DNA of 64,000 nucleotides from Rikenellaceae bacterium (lineage in GTDB: Bacteria; Bacteroidota; Bacteroidia; Bacteroidales; Rikenellaceae), in NCBI GenBank assembly GCA_015060105.1, contig SUZD01000007.1, positions 41,384 to 105,383 on the forward strand. The letters are read 5' to 3'. Positions 18,031-26,669 of this stretch are shown here, piece after piece. The position numbers and the translations under genes are program-made. A model generated the notes under the pieces. It saw only the letters and a program-made list of their open reading frames with translations. It did no database searches and was not told where the DNA came from. Position 1 is the stretch's first letter. Each line of letters opens with the position of its first letter.

Positions 18031-19545
18031 TTATTGTTCTACTTTCTCGGTTACATTCAAGATTCGCAACGCATCAAGGAATGCCTCTGCTGCGGCACGT
18101 GTAGTGTCTGTGTGCGCTGCAAAACCGTGCACAATTTTATTGTCGCATTGAACGTGAATATGAACACGCCCAACGTCATTACAACCGCGAGTCATAGCCT
18201 GTGTCAAGAACTCGGTAATTTGAACTTGCTCGTTGATGAGCGATTTAATAGCGGTCACCACTGCATCTACCGGACCATTTCCGGTGGCAGTTGCCAAACG
18301 CTCGTGGTCGCCAAATTTCAACACAACGGTAGCAGTCGGCACAAGTGTACCGGTTGTAACCTGCAAGAATTTAAGCGAAATTGTTTGCTTTTTAAGACGG
18401 TCAACATCGCCTACAAGGTAGAGCAAATCGTAGTCATGTACCTCTTTCTTCTTGTCGGCCAAGTCGAGGAACTTTTGATAGATGTCATCAACCTCCTCTT
18501 TGGTAAGGTCGTAGCCGAGCAACTCCAAGCGGTGTGCCAATGCTGCACGACCACTGCGAGCCGTAAGGGCAATAACCGACTCGTTGATACCGACATCTTT
18601 GGGGTCGATAATCTCGTATGTCTCGCGTTGTTTGAGCACGCCGTCTTGGTGAATACCCGACGAGTGTGCAAAAGCATTGCTGCCGACAATCGCCTTGTTG
18701 GGTTGTACGGGCATATTCATCAAGCTCGATACGGTGTGCGACGCTTTGGTGATAAGTTGCGAGTTGATACCTGTGTCGATATCAACCTCCTTGTGACAAC
18801 GAAGTGCCATAACAACCTCTTCGAGCGAGGTGTTACCCGCGCGCTCGCCGATACCGTTGATTGTAACCTCTGCCTGACGAGCTCCGTTCAGCACACCAGC
18901 CAGCGTGTTCGCAGTTGCCATTCCGAGATCGTTATGACAGTGTGTCGAGATAATCGCCTTGTCGATGTTCGATACATTATCAACCAGATATTTGATTTTG
19001 GCACCATACTCGCCAGGGAAGCAATAACCCGTAGTATCGGGAATATTGACAACGGTAGCACCCGCCTTAATTACTGCCTCTACCACACGAGCCAAATACT
19101 CATTGTCGGCGCGACCAGCGTCCTCGGCGTAGAACTCAACATCCTCGACATATTTCTTGGCGTGCTTAACCGCAGCAACCGCTCTCTCGATAATCTCCTC
19201 GGGAGTTGAGCGCAATTTGTCGTAGATGTGTTGGGGCGAAACACCAATACCGGTGTGAATGCGTTTATGTTTTGCAAGCGCGAGTGCATCGGCCGCCACA
19301 TCAATATCTTTCTGCACGGCACGAGTCAGTGCGCAGATAGTGGGGCGCGACACAGCTTTTGAAATTTCGCGTACGGAGTTGAAATCTCCGGGGCTCGAAA
19401 TGGGGAATCCTGCCTCAATAATGTCCACTCCCAATGCTTCAAGGAGTTTTGCCACCTCGATTTTCTCGGTGGTATTCAACTGACAACCAGGGACTTGTTC
19501 TCCATCACGAAGAGTAGTGTCGAATATAAAAAGTTTGTCTGCCAT
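18031..19545 (-). CDS. leuA: 2-Isopropylmalate synthase
   Basis: 504 aa, usual length for the LeuA1 form. It condenses acetyl-CoA with 2-oxoisovalerate, the committed step to leucine. The HMGL-like TIM barrel opens with [18 protein letters not shown], and carries the metal ligands [19 protein letters not shown]; then the linker with [20 protein letters not shown] and the C-terminal leucine-sensing LeuA dimer domain (about 385-500), where feedback inhibition takes place. Citramalate synthase is the main alternative but the length and the C-terminal domain fit LeuA. First gene of the leuAB operon. Confidence 0.94.
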   Translation of the reverse strand: MADKLFIFDTTLRDGEQVPGCQLNTTEKIEVAKLLEALGVDIIEAGFPISSPGDFNSVREISKAVSRPTICALTRAVQKDIDVAADALALAKHKRIHTGIGVSPQHIYDKLRSTPEEIIERAVAAVKHAKKYVEDVEFYAEDAGRADNEYLARVVEAVIKAGATVVNIPDTTGYCFPGEYGAKIKYLVDNVSNIDKAIISTHCHNDLGMATANTLAGVLNGARQAEVTINGIGERAGNTSLEEVVMALRCHKEVDIDTGINSQLITKASHTVSSLMNMPVQPNKAIVGSNAFAHSSGIHQDGVLKQRETYEIIDPKDVGINESVIALTARSGRAALAHRLELLGYDLTKEEVDDIYQKFLDLADKKKEVHDYDLLYLVGDVDRLKKQTISLKFLQVTTGTLVPTATVVLKFGDHERLATATGNGPVDAVVTAIKSLINEQVQITEFLTQAMTRGCNDVGRVHIHVQCDNKIVHGFAAHTDTTRAAAEAFLDALRILNVTEKVEQ

Positions 19546-19590
19546 ATAAGTTTGGATATTAACAATAAATCATATTTAGTTCAAAGTCCA

Positions 19591-19598
19591 CAAATATA
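19591..19598 (-). promoter_or_regulatory. Probable -7 promoter element of leuA
   Basis: Minus strand TATATTTG, a perfect TAnnTTTG, 45 bases before the leuA start codon. No -33 match at 19-21 bases. No leader peptide rich in leucine codons was seen in the short leader. Confidence 0.45.
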
Positions 19599-19666
19599 GG
19601 TATAAAACTCAAAATATTCGTTAAAAAATTGAAAAACATCATTTATTGAAAAAAAAATCCAAAAAA

Positions 19667-19699
19667 TTTGGAAGTGTCGAATAAATGTTCTTATATTTG
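19667..19699 (+). promoter_or_regulatory. Promoter of tRNA-Leu
   Basis: TTTG at 19667-19670, 21-base spacer, TATATTTG at 19692-19699. The -33 lies in a small inverted repeat (TCCAAA-AAA-TTTGGA, 19658-19672). The mature tRNA begins 37 bases after the -7 element, so a processed 5' leader is expected. Confidence 0.8.
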
Positions 19700-19736
19700 C
19701 ACCCCGAAAGCGAAAGGGTTTTACTTTTGCGATTGA

Positions 19737-19818
19737 GCCCAGATGGCGGAATTGGTAGACGCGTTGGTCTCAAACACCAATGGAGCGATCCGTGCCGGTT
19801 CGATCCCGGCTCTGGGTA
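19737..19818 (+). tRNA. tRNA-Leu (anticodon CAA)
   Basis: 82 bases, class II fold. Acceptor arm GCCCAGA (19737-19743) pairs with TCTGGGT (19811-19817, one G-U), discriminator A. The anticodon stem TTGGT/ACCAA holds the loop CTCAAAC with anticodon CAA, reading UUG codons. A long variable arm follows, then the T arm GCCGG-TTCGATC-CCGGC. The CCA end is not encoded. It has its own promoter and terminator. Confidence 0.97.
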
Positions 19819-19821
19819 CTG

Positions 19822-19863
19822 AAGCGAGGAAAGTTGCAAAACTTTCCTCGCTTTGTTTTTTTT
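19822..19863 (+). terminator. Terminator of tRNA-Leu
   Basis: A perfect 13-bp stem (19822-19834 with 19841-19853, core GCGAGGAAAG/CTTTCCTCGC), 6-base loop, followed by a long T-run broken by one G. It starts 4 bases after the tRNA. Confidence 0.93.
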
Positions 19864-19924
19864 CAAACATTTATGCTCAAACAAAAAAGGAGGCCGAAGC
19901 CTCCCTTTTGAATAAAAGTTTAAG

Positions 19925-20227
19925 TTATTTCACTTTTTTAGCCACACTCATAAAACAAACAGCACTACCTTTATCTACAGCCATATCTGCATCTGTAGCA
20001 TTTGCGATGATTGATGCCGTTTGAGTTATTACATCAGCATCTATGCCATCAAAACTCCAATGCTCTAATAATTCTGCTATCTCATTAAAACTATTATCAC
20101 ATTGGGCCAGTTCAACCTTGTGCTTATCAATAATTTCGACCCACTTCTGTTGGATATCTTGTGGGATACATCCATTCGCACCGAATTTATCGGAACAAAA
20201 AGACTCTAATAAACTTTTAACATTCAT
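19925..20227 (-). CDS. Small protein of unknown function
   Basis: 100 aa from ATG 20227 (MNVKSLLESFCSDKFG). No family recognised. It is mostly helical in appearance, acidic, without signal peptide or membrane segment; three cysteines (SFC, NGC, AQC) plus one in VCF. The open frame continues upstream to 20269, but that would overlap the preceding gene by 29 bases, while 20227 leaves a 13-base gap. It is the last of three tightly packed minus-strand genes next to tRNA-Leu; the size and position would suit a partner or immunity-type protein, but nothing in the sequence proves this. Confidence 0.6.
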   Translation of the reverse strand: MNVKSLLESFCSDKFGANGCIPQDIQQKWVEIIDKHKVELAQCDNSFNEIAELLEHWSFDGIDADVITQTASIIANATDADMAVDKGSAVCFMSVAKKVK

Positions 20228-20240
20228 AGGATTGGATTGT

Positions 20241-20513
20241 TTATTGTACAATATAGCGATGATTTCCAAACTCTAACTCTTTTATTTTCTGTATATTCAC
20301 TTCGCGCCTTCCATCATCGCAAGTTATGAAAAAGTGTGTTGGACGAGCATTCTTCATATTAAATAGTACCAAAACCTTTTCTGGTAATACAACTCCTTTA
20401 TAAATGTTGCCATCATTCATCACAACTTCAATATTATTTATAAATTCCTCGTTGTCATACCACCTATCTATGACGTTATAAAGCTCCATGATATTTATAA
20501 TCTGTTCTTTCAT
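20241..20513 (-). CDS. Small beta-rich protein of unknown function
   Basis: 90 aa, cytoplasmic, no known family recognised. After an N-terminal helix (MKEQIINIMELYNVIDRWY) the rest reads as consecutive beta strands: IEVVMNDGNIYKGVVL, KVLVLFNM, THFFITCDDG, REVNIQKIKELEF. The spacing of V-x-M-x-D-G-x-x-Y-x-G is reminiscent of the first motif of Sm-like small barrels, but this is a weak visual match. It starts 11 bases after the leucine-rich-repeat lipoprotein gene ends and precedes another small gene, so the three are probably cotranscribed. Confidence 0.6.
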   Translation of the reverse strand: MKEQIINIMELYNVIDRWYDNEEFINNIEVVMNDGNIYKGVVLPEKVLVLFNMKNARPTHFFITCDDGRREVNIQKIKELEFGNHRYIVQ

Positions 20514-20524
20514 CTTCTATTTTT

Positions 20525-22129
20525 TTATTCAAAATCATAAGGTCTAATGCGTGATTCATACTTATACCAATTCTGCTGATTGTAACCATCAGTCGTTGAA
20601 TTATATTTTATATATTCTTCATACGAGGAACGAGGTACATAGACACATACTACATAATAGCTTCCTAAATAAAATGTAGAGTGTATTGCAGGAGGTGTCG
20701 TAGGCTTACAATATATACTTTCCAAATAACTACAGTTATCGAATGCCGAAATTCCAATCTTCGTAACGCTCTCGGGAATAGTGATGCTTGTCAGCGAGCG
20801 GCAACCATCGAATGCATAACTTCCAATCTCAGTAACGCCTTCGGGAATAGTATATTCTGTAGCTCCACAACCGATAGCAAATGAGTTAAGTGTGCCATCT
20901 ATAATAAGACATCTACCATCCTCTGATGCAAACTCACCATAAAACGCTTTCAGGCTGCTACAACCAGAGAATGCAGACTCTCCAATCTCAGTAACGCCAT
21001 TACCAATGGTTACATTTGTCAGCGAGGTGCAACCATCGAATGCATAACCTCCAATCTCAGTAACGCCTTCGGGAATAGTATATTCTGTAGCTCCACAACC
21101 GATAGCAAATGAGTTAAGTGTGCCATCTATAATAAGACATCTACCATCCTCTGATGCAAACTCACCATAAAACGCTTTCAGGCTGCTACAACCAGAGAAT
21201 GCAGACTCTCCAATCTCAGTAACGCTATTGCCAATGGTTACATTTGTCAGCGAGGAGCAACCCTCGAATGCAGATTCTCCAATCTCAGTAACGCCATTGC
21301 CAATGGTTACATTTGTCAGCGAGGTGCAACCCCCGAATGCATACCATCCAATCTTCGTAACGCCATCTGGAATAGTTATATTTGTCAGCGAGCGGCAATC
21401 ATAGAATGCATAATTTCCAATCTCAGTAACGCCCTCGGGAATAGTGATGCTTGTCAGCGAGCTGCAATGATGGAATGCCCAATCTCCAATCGAAGTAACG
21501 CTATCGGGAATAGTGATGCTTGTCAGCGAGGTGCAATATGCGAATGCATAACTTCCAATCGAAACAACACCCTCGGGAATGATAATTCTTGTTAGGTTGC
21601 TGCACGAACTAAATACAGACCTTCCAATCTCTATAATACTTCCGTGAATAACCAACATACCTTGCCCGTTTTCATAGGTATTAGAAGTATAGGATAAGTT
21701 TTGGGGATCTACGACTTTGCCATCAGTGGTGGTGTAACGTATAACATAATCCATAAGATTTTGCTTCACCACTAACTTAATAGTTTTGTCTGCACAACGG
21801 AGCCAGAAAGTAGCCTCGCGGTCATCGTAAGTTACATCTGCCGAGAAGGTCACCTTTAGTCCATCTTCATTTGCCTCGCCACTTGTTACGGAAGGTGTAC
21901 ACCAATCACTTGTACCCGAAATCACCCAAGCATAGTTGCTATATACGATAACATCTACACTGCCACCATAAGGCAATATCGAGATCTCCTGCTTATTGAC
22001 CTCGAAAAAGATTTCATTGGGTTGTTCGGTATTAGGGGTGTCATTCGGTTTTGGTGGTTCTTCAACGCCCGTTTCGCAAGAGGTAAAAAGCACTCCTACC
22101 GCTGCCAATAAAAGAAATAGTTTTTTCAT
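20525..22129 (-). CDS. BspA-type leucine-rich-repeat lipoprotein with BACON domain
   Basis: 534 aa. Lipoprotein signal with lipobox LFTSC (Cys18), followed by an acidic, Pro-rich spacer (ETGVEEPPKP) as in exported surface lipoproteins. Residues about 40-125 form a BACON-like Ig domain (SILPYGGSVDVIVYSNYAWVI, ADKTIKLVVKQNL). From about 165 to 500 there are some 13-14 LRR_5 (BspA-like) repeats with the pattern ITIPxxVTxIGxxAFxxCxSLTS, period 23 residues. Two repeats are interrupted by an identical 30-odd-residue insert (GEFASEDGRCLIIDGTLNS). BspA-like proteins bind host matrix, other bacteria or glycans. It heads a three-gene unit beside tRNA-Leu. Confidence 0.9.
   Translation of the reverse strand: MKKLFLLLAAVGVLFTSCETGVEEPPKPNDTPNTEQPNEIFFEVNKQEISILPYGGSVDVIVYSNYAWVISGTSDWCTPSVTSGEANEDGLKVTFSADVTYDDREATFWLRCADKTIKLVVKQNLMDYVIRYTTTDGKVVDPQNLSYTSNTYENGQGMLVIHGSIIEIGRSVFSSCSNLTRIIIPEGVVSIGSYAFAYCTSLTSITIPDSVTSIGDWAFHHCSSLTSITIPEGVTEIGNYAFYDCRSLTNITIPDGVTKIGWYAFGGCTSLTNVTIGNGVTEIGESAFEGCSSLTNVTIGNSVTEIGESAFSGCSSLKAFYGEFASEDGRCLIIDGTLNSFAIGCGATEYTIPEGVTEIGGYAFDGCTSLTNVTIGNGVTEIGESAFSGCSSLKAFYGEFASEDGRCLIIDGTLNSFAIGCGATEYTIPEGVTEIGSYAFDGCRSLTSITIPESVTKIGISAFDNCSYLESIYCKPTTPPAIHSTFYLGSYYVVCVYVPRSSYEEYIKYNSTTDGYNQQNWYKYESRIRPYDFE
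20823..20997. repeat. Perfect 175-base direct repeat, copy 1 (inside the LRR gene)
   Basis: Identical over 175 bases to 21051-21225, with a 228-base (76-codon) offset. First mismatches are at 20822 and 20998. Third-position identity across the whole block shows a recent duplication or gene conversion, unlike the other, diverged LRR units. Confidence 0.92.
21051..21225. repeat. Perfect 175-base direct repeat, copy 2 (inside the LRR gene)
   Basis: Second copy of the block at 20823-20997, in the same reading frame. Recombination between copies would add or remove 76 residues (about three LRR units) without a frameshift. Confidence 0.92.
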
Positions 22130-22755
22130 AGTAATTATAATTTTGAGCTAATTTTGTTTCCAAATCAAATTACCATATCATCTCCGCTATGGTGGGGCTA
22201 TTAAAAAAGAAAGTGTGGAGATGATTTTCGTCTATCTGTTGAAGGTTGTGGCGAACCCGAATCTAAATAAACGATACAATGCCCCACACTTGGATAGTAT
22301 GGGGTATATGCACAAATAGTGCATAGCCACATAGCTACACAAGAAATGAGTGCTATTCGTCATCCTTAGATTCAAAGAAAATTGCCACATTTTCAACAAG
22401 GAAGTGCGAAAACACTTTCGTATGTAATCGTCGGACTATCTGCCCGACACCACAAAATTAAAAAATGTTTCGCAAACGAACAACACCCACAGGGACATTG
22501 TTTTGGCACAAGAAAAAACGAACCAAAGGACATGGCAACAAAATGCACTGAAATAAAAAGCGTTTTTATCCAACCGTCCCCGCATTAGTGAGTTATATCG
22601 TCTTTATACCTAAAAATATATTAAAAATTTTTAGTAAATAACAAAAAAGGGTTATCTTTGTCGCCGTTTTGGAGTATTTTGCCACAAGACATCGGTGCAA
22701 GGCCGATTCACGGCACAGTAAAACATCTAAAAATTAAATATAAATTTATTGAGGT
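22130..22755. other. 626-base intergenic region between the LRR gene and the DASS transporter
   Basis: No convincing gene. The longest plus-strand frame, 22382-22588 (68 codons), has no recognisable features and an unlikely composition for a protein. Small hairpins occur (for example GTCGG/CCGAC around 22429-22447). A perfect plus-strand -7 element TAATTTTG lies at 22149-22156 but has no gene within 500 bases. The right-hand 100 bases hold the promoter and leader of the transporter gene. The rest may be remnant DNA or an unrecognised RNA. Confidence 0.5.
22653..22755 (+). promoter_or_regulatory. -7 element and structured 5' leader of the DASS transporter gene
   Basis: TATCTTTG (22653-22660) is a perfect -7 element; no exact -33. 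The leader is about 90 bases, far longer than the roughly 10-15 bases typical here. It can form mutually exclusive hairpins: ATCGG/CCGAT around TGCAAGG, GCCG/CGGC around ATTCA, and TTG-CAC/GTG-CAA. These lie at about 22680-22725. Not matched to a known riboswitch class by eye. Confidence 0.45.
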
Positions 22756-24315
22756 ATGTTTACTATTTTCAAAGGCGCAAACCTTGTTGAGAAGTATCAA
22801 AAGGCGAAACGCGAAAAGAAAGAGGCTGAGGGTATTAGCCTTGGTAAAGTGCTGAAAATCGTCATTCCGATTATCGTTGCACTTATCGTATGGTTTCTTC
22901 CTGCAACTTCGTTCGGAATTGCAGATTTGACCGTAACACAACAACGCGTGATGGCAATCTTCGTATTTGCTATCTTCATGTGGATTATGGAGGGTATTCC
23001 TTCGTGGTCAACTTCGATGGTTGTTGTAGTTCTCTTGTTGTTCACTTGCTCGGACAGCAGTTTGGCTTTCCTTACAGGCGAGGGCGACTTGGTTACCAAA
23101 GAGGGCACAAGCCTCAAATGGAACGAGTTGGGTACTTGGATTAACTACAAATCCATTATGCACTGCTTTGCAGACCCGATTATCATGCTGTTTATCGGTG
23201 GTTTTATCCTCGCTATCGCAGCAACCAAAACAGGTCTTGACTCGGTATTGGCTCGCGTAATGCTCAAACCCTTCGGTACCAAATCGGAGAATGTATTGCT
23301 CGGTTTCTTGGTTGTTACCGGTATCTTCTCGATGTTTTTGAGCAACACAGCAACCGCCGCTATGATGTTGGCATTCCTTACCCCCGTATTGCGTGCTTTG
23401 CCCGCCGACGGTAAAGGTAAGATTGCTTTGGCACTCGCTATTCCTATCGCAGCAAATGTTGGTGGTATTGGTACTCCTATCGGAACACCTCCCAATGCTA
23501 TTGCTCTGAAATTCTTGAACGACCCCGAGGGATTGAATATGGGTATCGGTTTCGGTCAATGGATGGCCTTCATGATGCCTTTCACTTTGGTTCTTCTGTT
23601 CATCGCTTGGATGTTGCTCAAAAAGATGTTCCCCTTCAAACAAAAGACTATCGAGTTGCAAATTGATGGCGAGTTCAAGAAAGACTGGCGTTCGATTGTA
23701 GTTTATATTACTTTTGGTGTGACCATTCTGTTGTGGATGCTCGATAAAGTTACAGGCGTAAACTCGAATGTTGTTGCAATGTTGCCCGTCGGTGTATTCT
23801 GTGCCATTGGTGTTATCACTCGTCGCGACTTGGAGCAAATCAGTTGGTCGGTACTTTGGATGGTTGCCGGTGGTTTTGCCCTTGGTGTTGCCCTCAAAGA
23901 GACAGGTCTTGGTAGCGCATTGGTAAGCTCAATTCCTTTCGGAACATGGCCTCCCGTAATCGTAATCATTGGCTCGGGCTTGATTTGCTATGTTATGGCA
24001 AACTTTATTTCGCACACTGCAACTGCAAACCTTTTGGTTCCCATTCTTGCACTTCTGGGTGCTTCGGTTGCAGATGGTGGTATTCTCGAAATTTTGCAAC
24101 CCGTTGGTGGTATTTCGACATTGCTGATTGGCGTAGCCCTCGGTTCTTCGTTGGCGATGATTTTGCCTATCAGTACACCTCCTAATGCAATGGCTCACGC
24201 AACCGGTATGATTGAGCAAAAAGATATGATTAAGACAGGTTTGATTATCGGTGCAATTGGCTTGTCGCTCGGATATGGAATGTTGATTATCCTCGGCTCT
24301 AACGGCCTTATCTAA
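22756..24315 (+). CDS. DASS/SLC13-family anion (dicarboxylate) symporter
   Basis: 519 aa, about 11-12 membrane segments after a charged cytoplasmic start (EKYQKAKREKKEAEG). The two family signatures are present: IGTPIGTPPNAIALKFL in the first half and MILPISTPPNAMAHATG in the second, the paired re-entrant loops that bind sodium and the carboxylate substrate (SNT/TPPN motifs). Related proteins take up succinate, malate, fumarate or sulfate with sodium. The exact substrate is not visible. The start fits the long leader with a purine stretch (TTGAGGT) just before ATG. Single-gene unit ended by a strong terminator. Confidence 0.92.
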   Translation: MFTIFKGANLVEKYQKAKREKKEAEGISLGKVLKIVIPIIVALIVWFLPATSFGIADLTVTQQRVMAIFVFAIFMWIMEGIPSWSTSMVVVVLLLFTCSDSSLAFLTGEGDLVTKEGTSLKWNELGTWINYKSIMHCFADPIIMLFIGGFILAIAATKTGLDSVLARVMLKPFGTKSENVLLGFLVVTGIFSMFLSNTATAAMMLAFLTPVLRALPADGKGKIALALAIPIAANVGGIGTPIGTPPNAIALKFLNDPEGLNMGIGFGQWMAFMMPFTLVLLFIAWMLLKKMFPFKQKTIELQIDGEFKKDWRSIVVYITFGVTILLWMLDKVTGVNSNVVAMLPVGVFCAIGVITRRDLEQISWSVLWMVAGGFALGVALKETGLGSALVSSIPFGTWPPVIVIIGSGLICYVMANFISHTATANLLVPILALLGASVADGGILEILQPVGGISTLLIGVALGSSLAMILPISTPPNAMAHATGMIEQKDMIKTGLIIGAIGLSLGYGMLIILGSNGLI

Positions 24316-24330
24316 TCAACACCAACACAT

Positions 24331-24368
24331 AAAAAGAAAGAGCGTTCGTGTGAACGCTCTTTCTTTTT
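24331..24368. terminator. Bidirectional terminator between the DASS gene and recQ
   Basis: A perfect 17-bp stem (24331-24347 with 24352-24368, core AGAGCGTTC/GAACGCTCT), loop GTGT, ending in T-runs on either strand. Serves the convergent transporter and recQ genes. Confidence 0.93.
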
Positions 24369-24382
24369 GCACATATCATAGA

Positions 24383-26587
24383 TTAGTTTCCTTGCTCGCA
24401 GATAAATTTGATGCGTACCAATCGAATCTCCTCCTCGGTGTATTCACGACCCAACTCATTTACGGCTTCGGCCAATGAATCGGACTCCGCATCCTCTTTG
24501 AAGTATAGGTATATATCCTCGGCCTTATCCTCGTCCATATATTCATTGATATAGTACGAGATATTGAGTTTGGTACCCGAATTTACGATAGTTTCAATCT
24601 CTGTCAGCAACTCATCGAAATCAAGATCTTTGGCGCGCGCAATATCCTCGAAGTCCATCTTGCGGTCAATGCTCTGAATGATGAATATCTTATTCGCGCT
24701 CTTGCCACCCACGCTCTTAACGACCATATCTTGCGGGCGGATAATATCCTTCTCCTCGACATAGTCCTTGATGAGCTTGATAAAAGGTGCACCAAATTTT
24801 TGCGCCTTACCGGCTCCAACACCCTGGATATTCTGCAACTCCTCAATTGTGATAGGGTAGTGAATCGACATATCCTCCAACGAGGGGTCTTGGAATACCA
24901 CAAACGGAGGCAGCGAATGGTCGCGAGCCACCTTCTTGCGCAAATCCTTCAACATTGCATACAGCTCTTCATCTGCGACCGAGCCACCTTTGCCCATACC
25001 GGGGATAGCACTCTCTTCCTTCGGTTCGGCATCGTAGTTGTGATCGAGCGTAATCTCAACCTTGTGAGGTTTTGTCATATATGCACGACCTTTATCATTG
25101 ACCGATATAAGTCCGTAGTTCTCGATATTCTTATCAATCATGCCCTGAATCAGAGCCTGACGAATAACGGCACCCCAGAATTTGTTGTCGTGCCCTTTTT
25201 CACCACAGCCAAAGAAGTCGCATTTATTGTGACCGTAACTCTTAATCATAGCGGTCACCTTACCCAACATAACGTTGATAAGGTAGTCGATTTTGAACTT
25301 ATCACCAAGCTTCTCCAAAACGCCAAGCATCAGCACCATATCTTTGGTTACATCAACTTTTGGTTTAGGGTGCATACAGTTATCACAGCTACCGCAATTA
25401 GGTTCGGTGTACTCCTCACCAAAATAGTGTAACAAGGTACGACGGCGACACATCGAAGACTCGGCATAAGATACCGTTTCAAGCAAAAGCAGCTTACCGA
25501 TTTCTTGCTCGGCAACAGGCTTACCCTGCATAAACTTTTCAAGCTTTTGGATATCCTTATAGCTATAAAAAGTTATACACTTACCCTCGCCGCCATCACG
25601 GCCTGCGCGGCCCGTCTCTTGATAATATCCTTCGAGACTTTTGGGGATATCGTAGTGAATAACGTATCTCACATCGGGTTTGTCGATACCCATACCGAAA
25701 GCGATTGTAGCTACGATAACATCGACTTTTTCCATCAAGAAATCGTCCTGATTTTGAGCGCGTGTAGCAGCATCCATACCTGCGTGATAGGCGTGAGCTC
25801 TGATATGATTAGCACGAAGTAACTCTGCCAACTCTTCAACCTTTTTGCGGCTCAAACAGTATATAATACCCGACTTACCTTCATTTGTCTTGATGTATCG
25901 GATTATCTCCTTCTCGGCATCATGCTTCGGACGCAGCTCGTAGTACAAGTTCGGACGGTTGAACGACGACTTAAACACCATTGCATCGTTCATTCCGAGG
26001 TTTTTCTGTATATCGAGCTGCACTTTGGGTGTAGCTGTCGCTGTCAGCGCAATCAGCGGAGCATTACCTATATCGTTAATGATAGGGCGAATACGGCGAT
26101 ACTCCGGACGGAAATCGTGACCCCACTCCGAGATACAGTGCGCTTCGTCTATGGCAAAAAACGAAATCTTGATTTTACGGAGGAATGCGATATTATCCTC
26201 CTTGGTAAGCGATTCGGGTGCAAAATACAGAAGTTTTGTTTTACCGGCCAAGACATCTTCGCGAACTTGATTAACGGCAGTTTTGTTCAACGACGAGTTC
26301 AGGAAGTGAGCAACGCCTTCATCAGTACTGAATGCGCGCATTGCATCGACTTGGTTTTTCATCAAGGCGATAAGTGGCGATATAACAATAGCCACACCGT
26401 CCATAATCATTGCAGGCAATTGGTAGCACAAAGATTTACCTCCACCCGTAGGCATTAGTACAAATGTGTCCTTGCCGGCCAACAAATTTTTGATGACGGC
26501 CTCCTGATTACCCTTGAATGACGTGAAACCGAAATACTCTTTCAGTTTGTCATACAACATTTTATCCGAAATATTCGTCGTTGCCAT
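24383..26587 (-). CDS. recQ: ATP-dependent DNA helicase RecQ
   Basis: 734 aa, slightly longer than E. coli RecQ. Superfamily 2 helicase motifs: FKGNQEAVI, Walker A MPTGGGKSLCYQLPA, DEAH box AIDEAHCISEWGHDFRPEY, TATATPKV, GIIYCLSRKKVE, VATIAFGMGIDKPDVR and QETGRAGRDG. The RQC zinc-binding part is seen as CRRR...YFGEEYTEPNCGSCDNC (about 385-410), then winged helix, and an HRDC domain at about 535-610 (LRKKVARDHSLPPFVVFQDPSL). The remaining C-terminal 120 residues are an acidic extension common in Bacteroidota. It acts in recombination repair and fork processing. A TATCTTTA element on the minus strand near 26613-26620 may be its promoter. Confidence 0.97.
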   Translation of the reverse strand: MATTNISDKMLYDKLKEYFGFTSFKGNQEAVIKNLLAGKDTFVLMPTGGGKSLCYQLPAMIMDGVAIVISPLIALMKNQVDAMRAFSTDEGVAHFLNSSLNKTAVNQVREDVLAGKTKLLYFAPESLTKEDNIAFLRKIKISFFAIDEAHCISEWGHDFRPEYRRIRPIINDIGNAPLIALTATATPKVQLDIQKNLGMNDAMVFKSSFNRPNLYYELRPKHDAEKEIIRYIKTNEGKSGIIYCLSRKKVEELAELLRANHIRAHAYHAGMDAATRAQNQDDFLMEKVDVIVATIAFGMGIDKPDVRYVIHYDIPKSLEGYYQETGRAGRDGGEGKCITFYSYKDIQKLEKFMQGKPVAEQEIGKLLLLETVSYAESSMCRRRTLLHYFGEEYTEPNCGSCDNCMHPKPKVDVTKDMVLMLGVLEKLGDKFKIDYLINVMLGKVTAMIKSYGHNKCDFFGCGEKGHDNKFWGAVIRQALIQGMIDKNIENYGLISVNDKGRAYMTKPHKVEITLDHNYDAEPKEESAIPGMGKGGSVADEELYAMLKDLRKKVARDHSLPPFVVFQDPSLEDMSIHYPITIEELQNIQGVGAGKAQKFGAPFIKLIKDYVEEKDIIRPQDMVVKSVGGKSANKIFIIQSIDRKMDFEDIARAKDLDFDELLTEIETIVNSGTKLNISYYINEYMDEDKAEDIYLYFKEDAESDSLAEAVNELGREYTEEEIRLVRIKFICEQGN

Positions 26588-26642
26588 AAAAACAATCTTC
26601 GATTTTGCAGAATAAAGATAGTGCTTTTTTTCTAAAAAACGC

Positions 26643-26650
26643 TAACTTTG
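26643..26650 (+). promoter_or_regulatory. -7 promoter element of lptB
   Basis: TAACTTTG, 19 bases before the lptB start codon. No exact -33 TTTG at 19-21 bases; the region there is T-rich. Confidence 0.6.
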
Positions 26651-26669
26651 TAAAAATTTTTTTTCAGAA

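Noticed and set aside
17014..19209. 731-codon plus-strand open frame across leuB and leuA
   Set aside because: Very long but antisense to two clearly recognised enzymes; its translation has no family motifs and a composition rich in Cys, His and Arg typical of shadow frames.
19658..19672. TCCAAA-AAA-TTTGGA as an operator for leuA or tRNA-Leu
   Set aside because: It is an A/T-rich region where short dyads arise easily, and the right half is simply the -33 element.
20525..22129. LRR repeats as a CRISPR array or tandem non-coding repeat
   Set aside because: The 69-base periodicity follows codons of a continuous protein with LRR_5 pattern, and there are no unique spacers.
22382..22588. Possible 68-residue gene in the intergenic region
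   Set aside because: No ribosome-binding site, no promoter at the usual 17-25 bases, no recognisable pattern.
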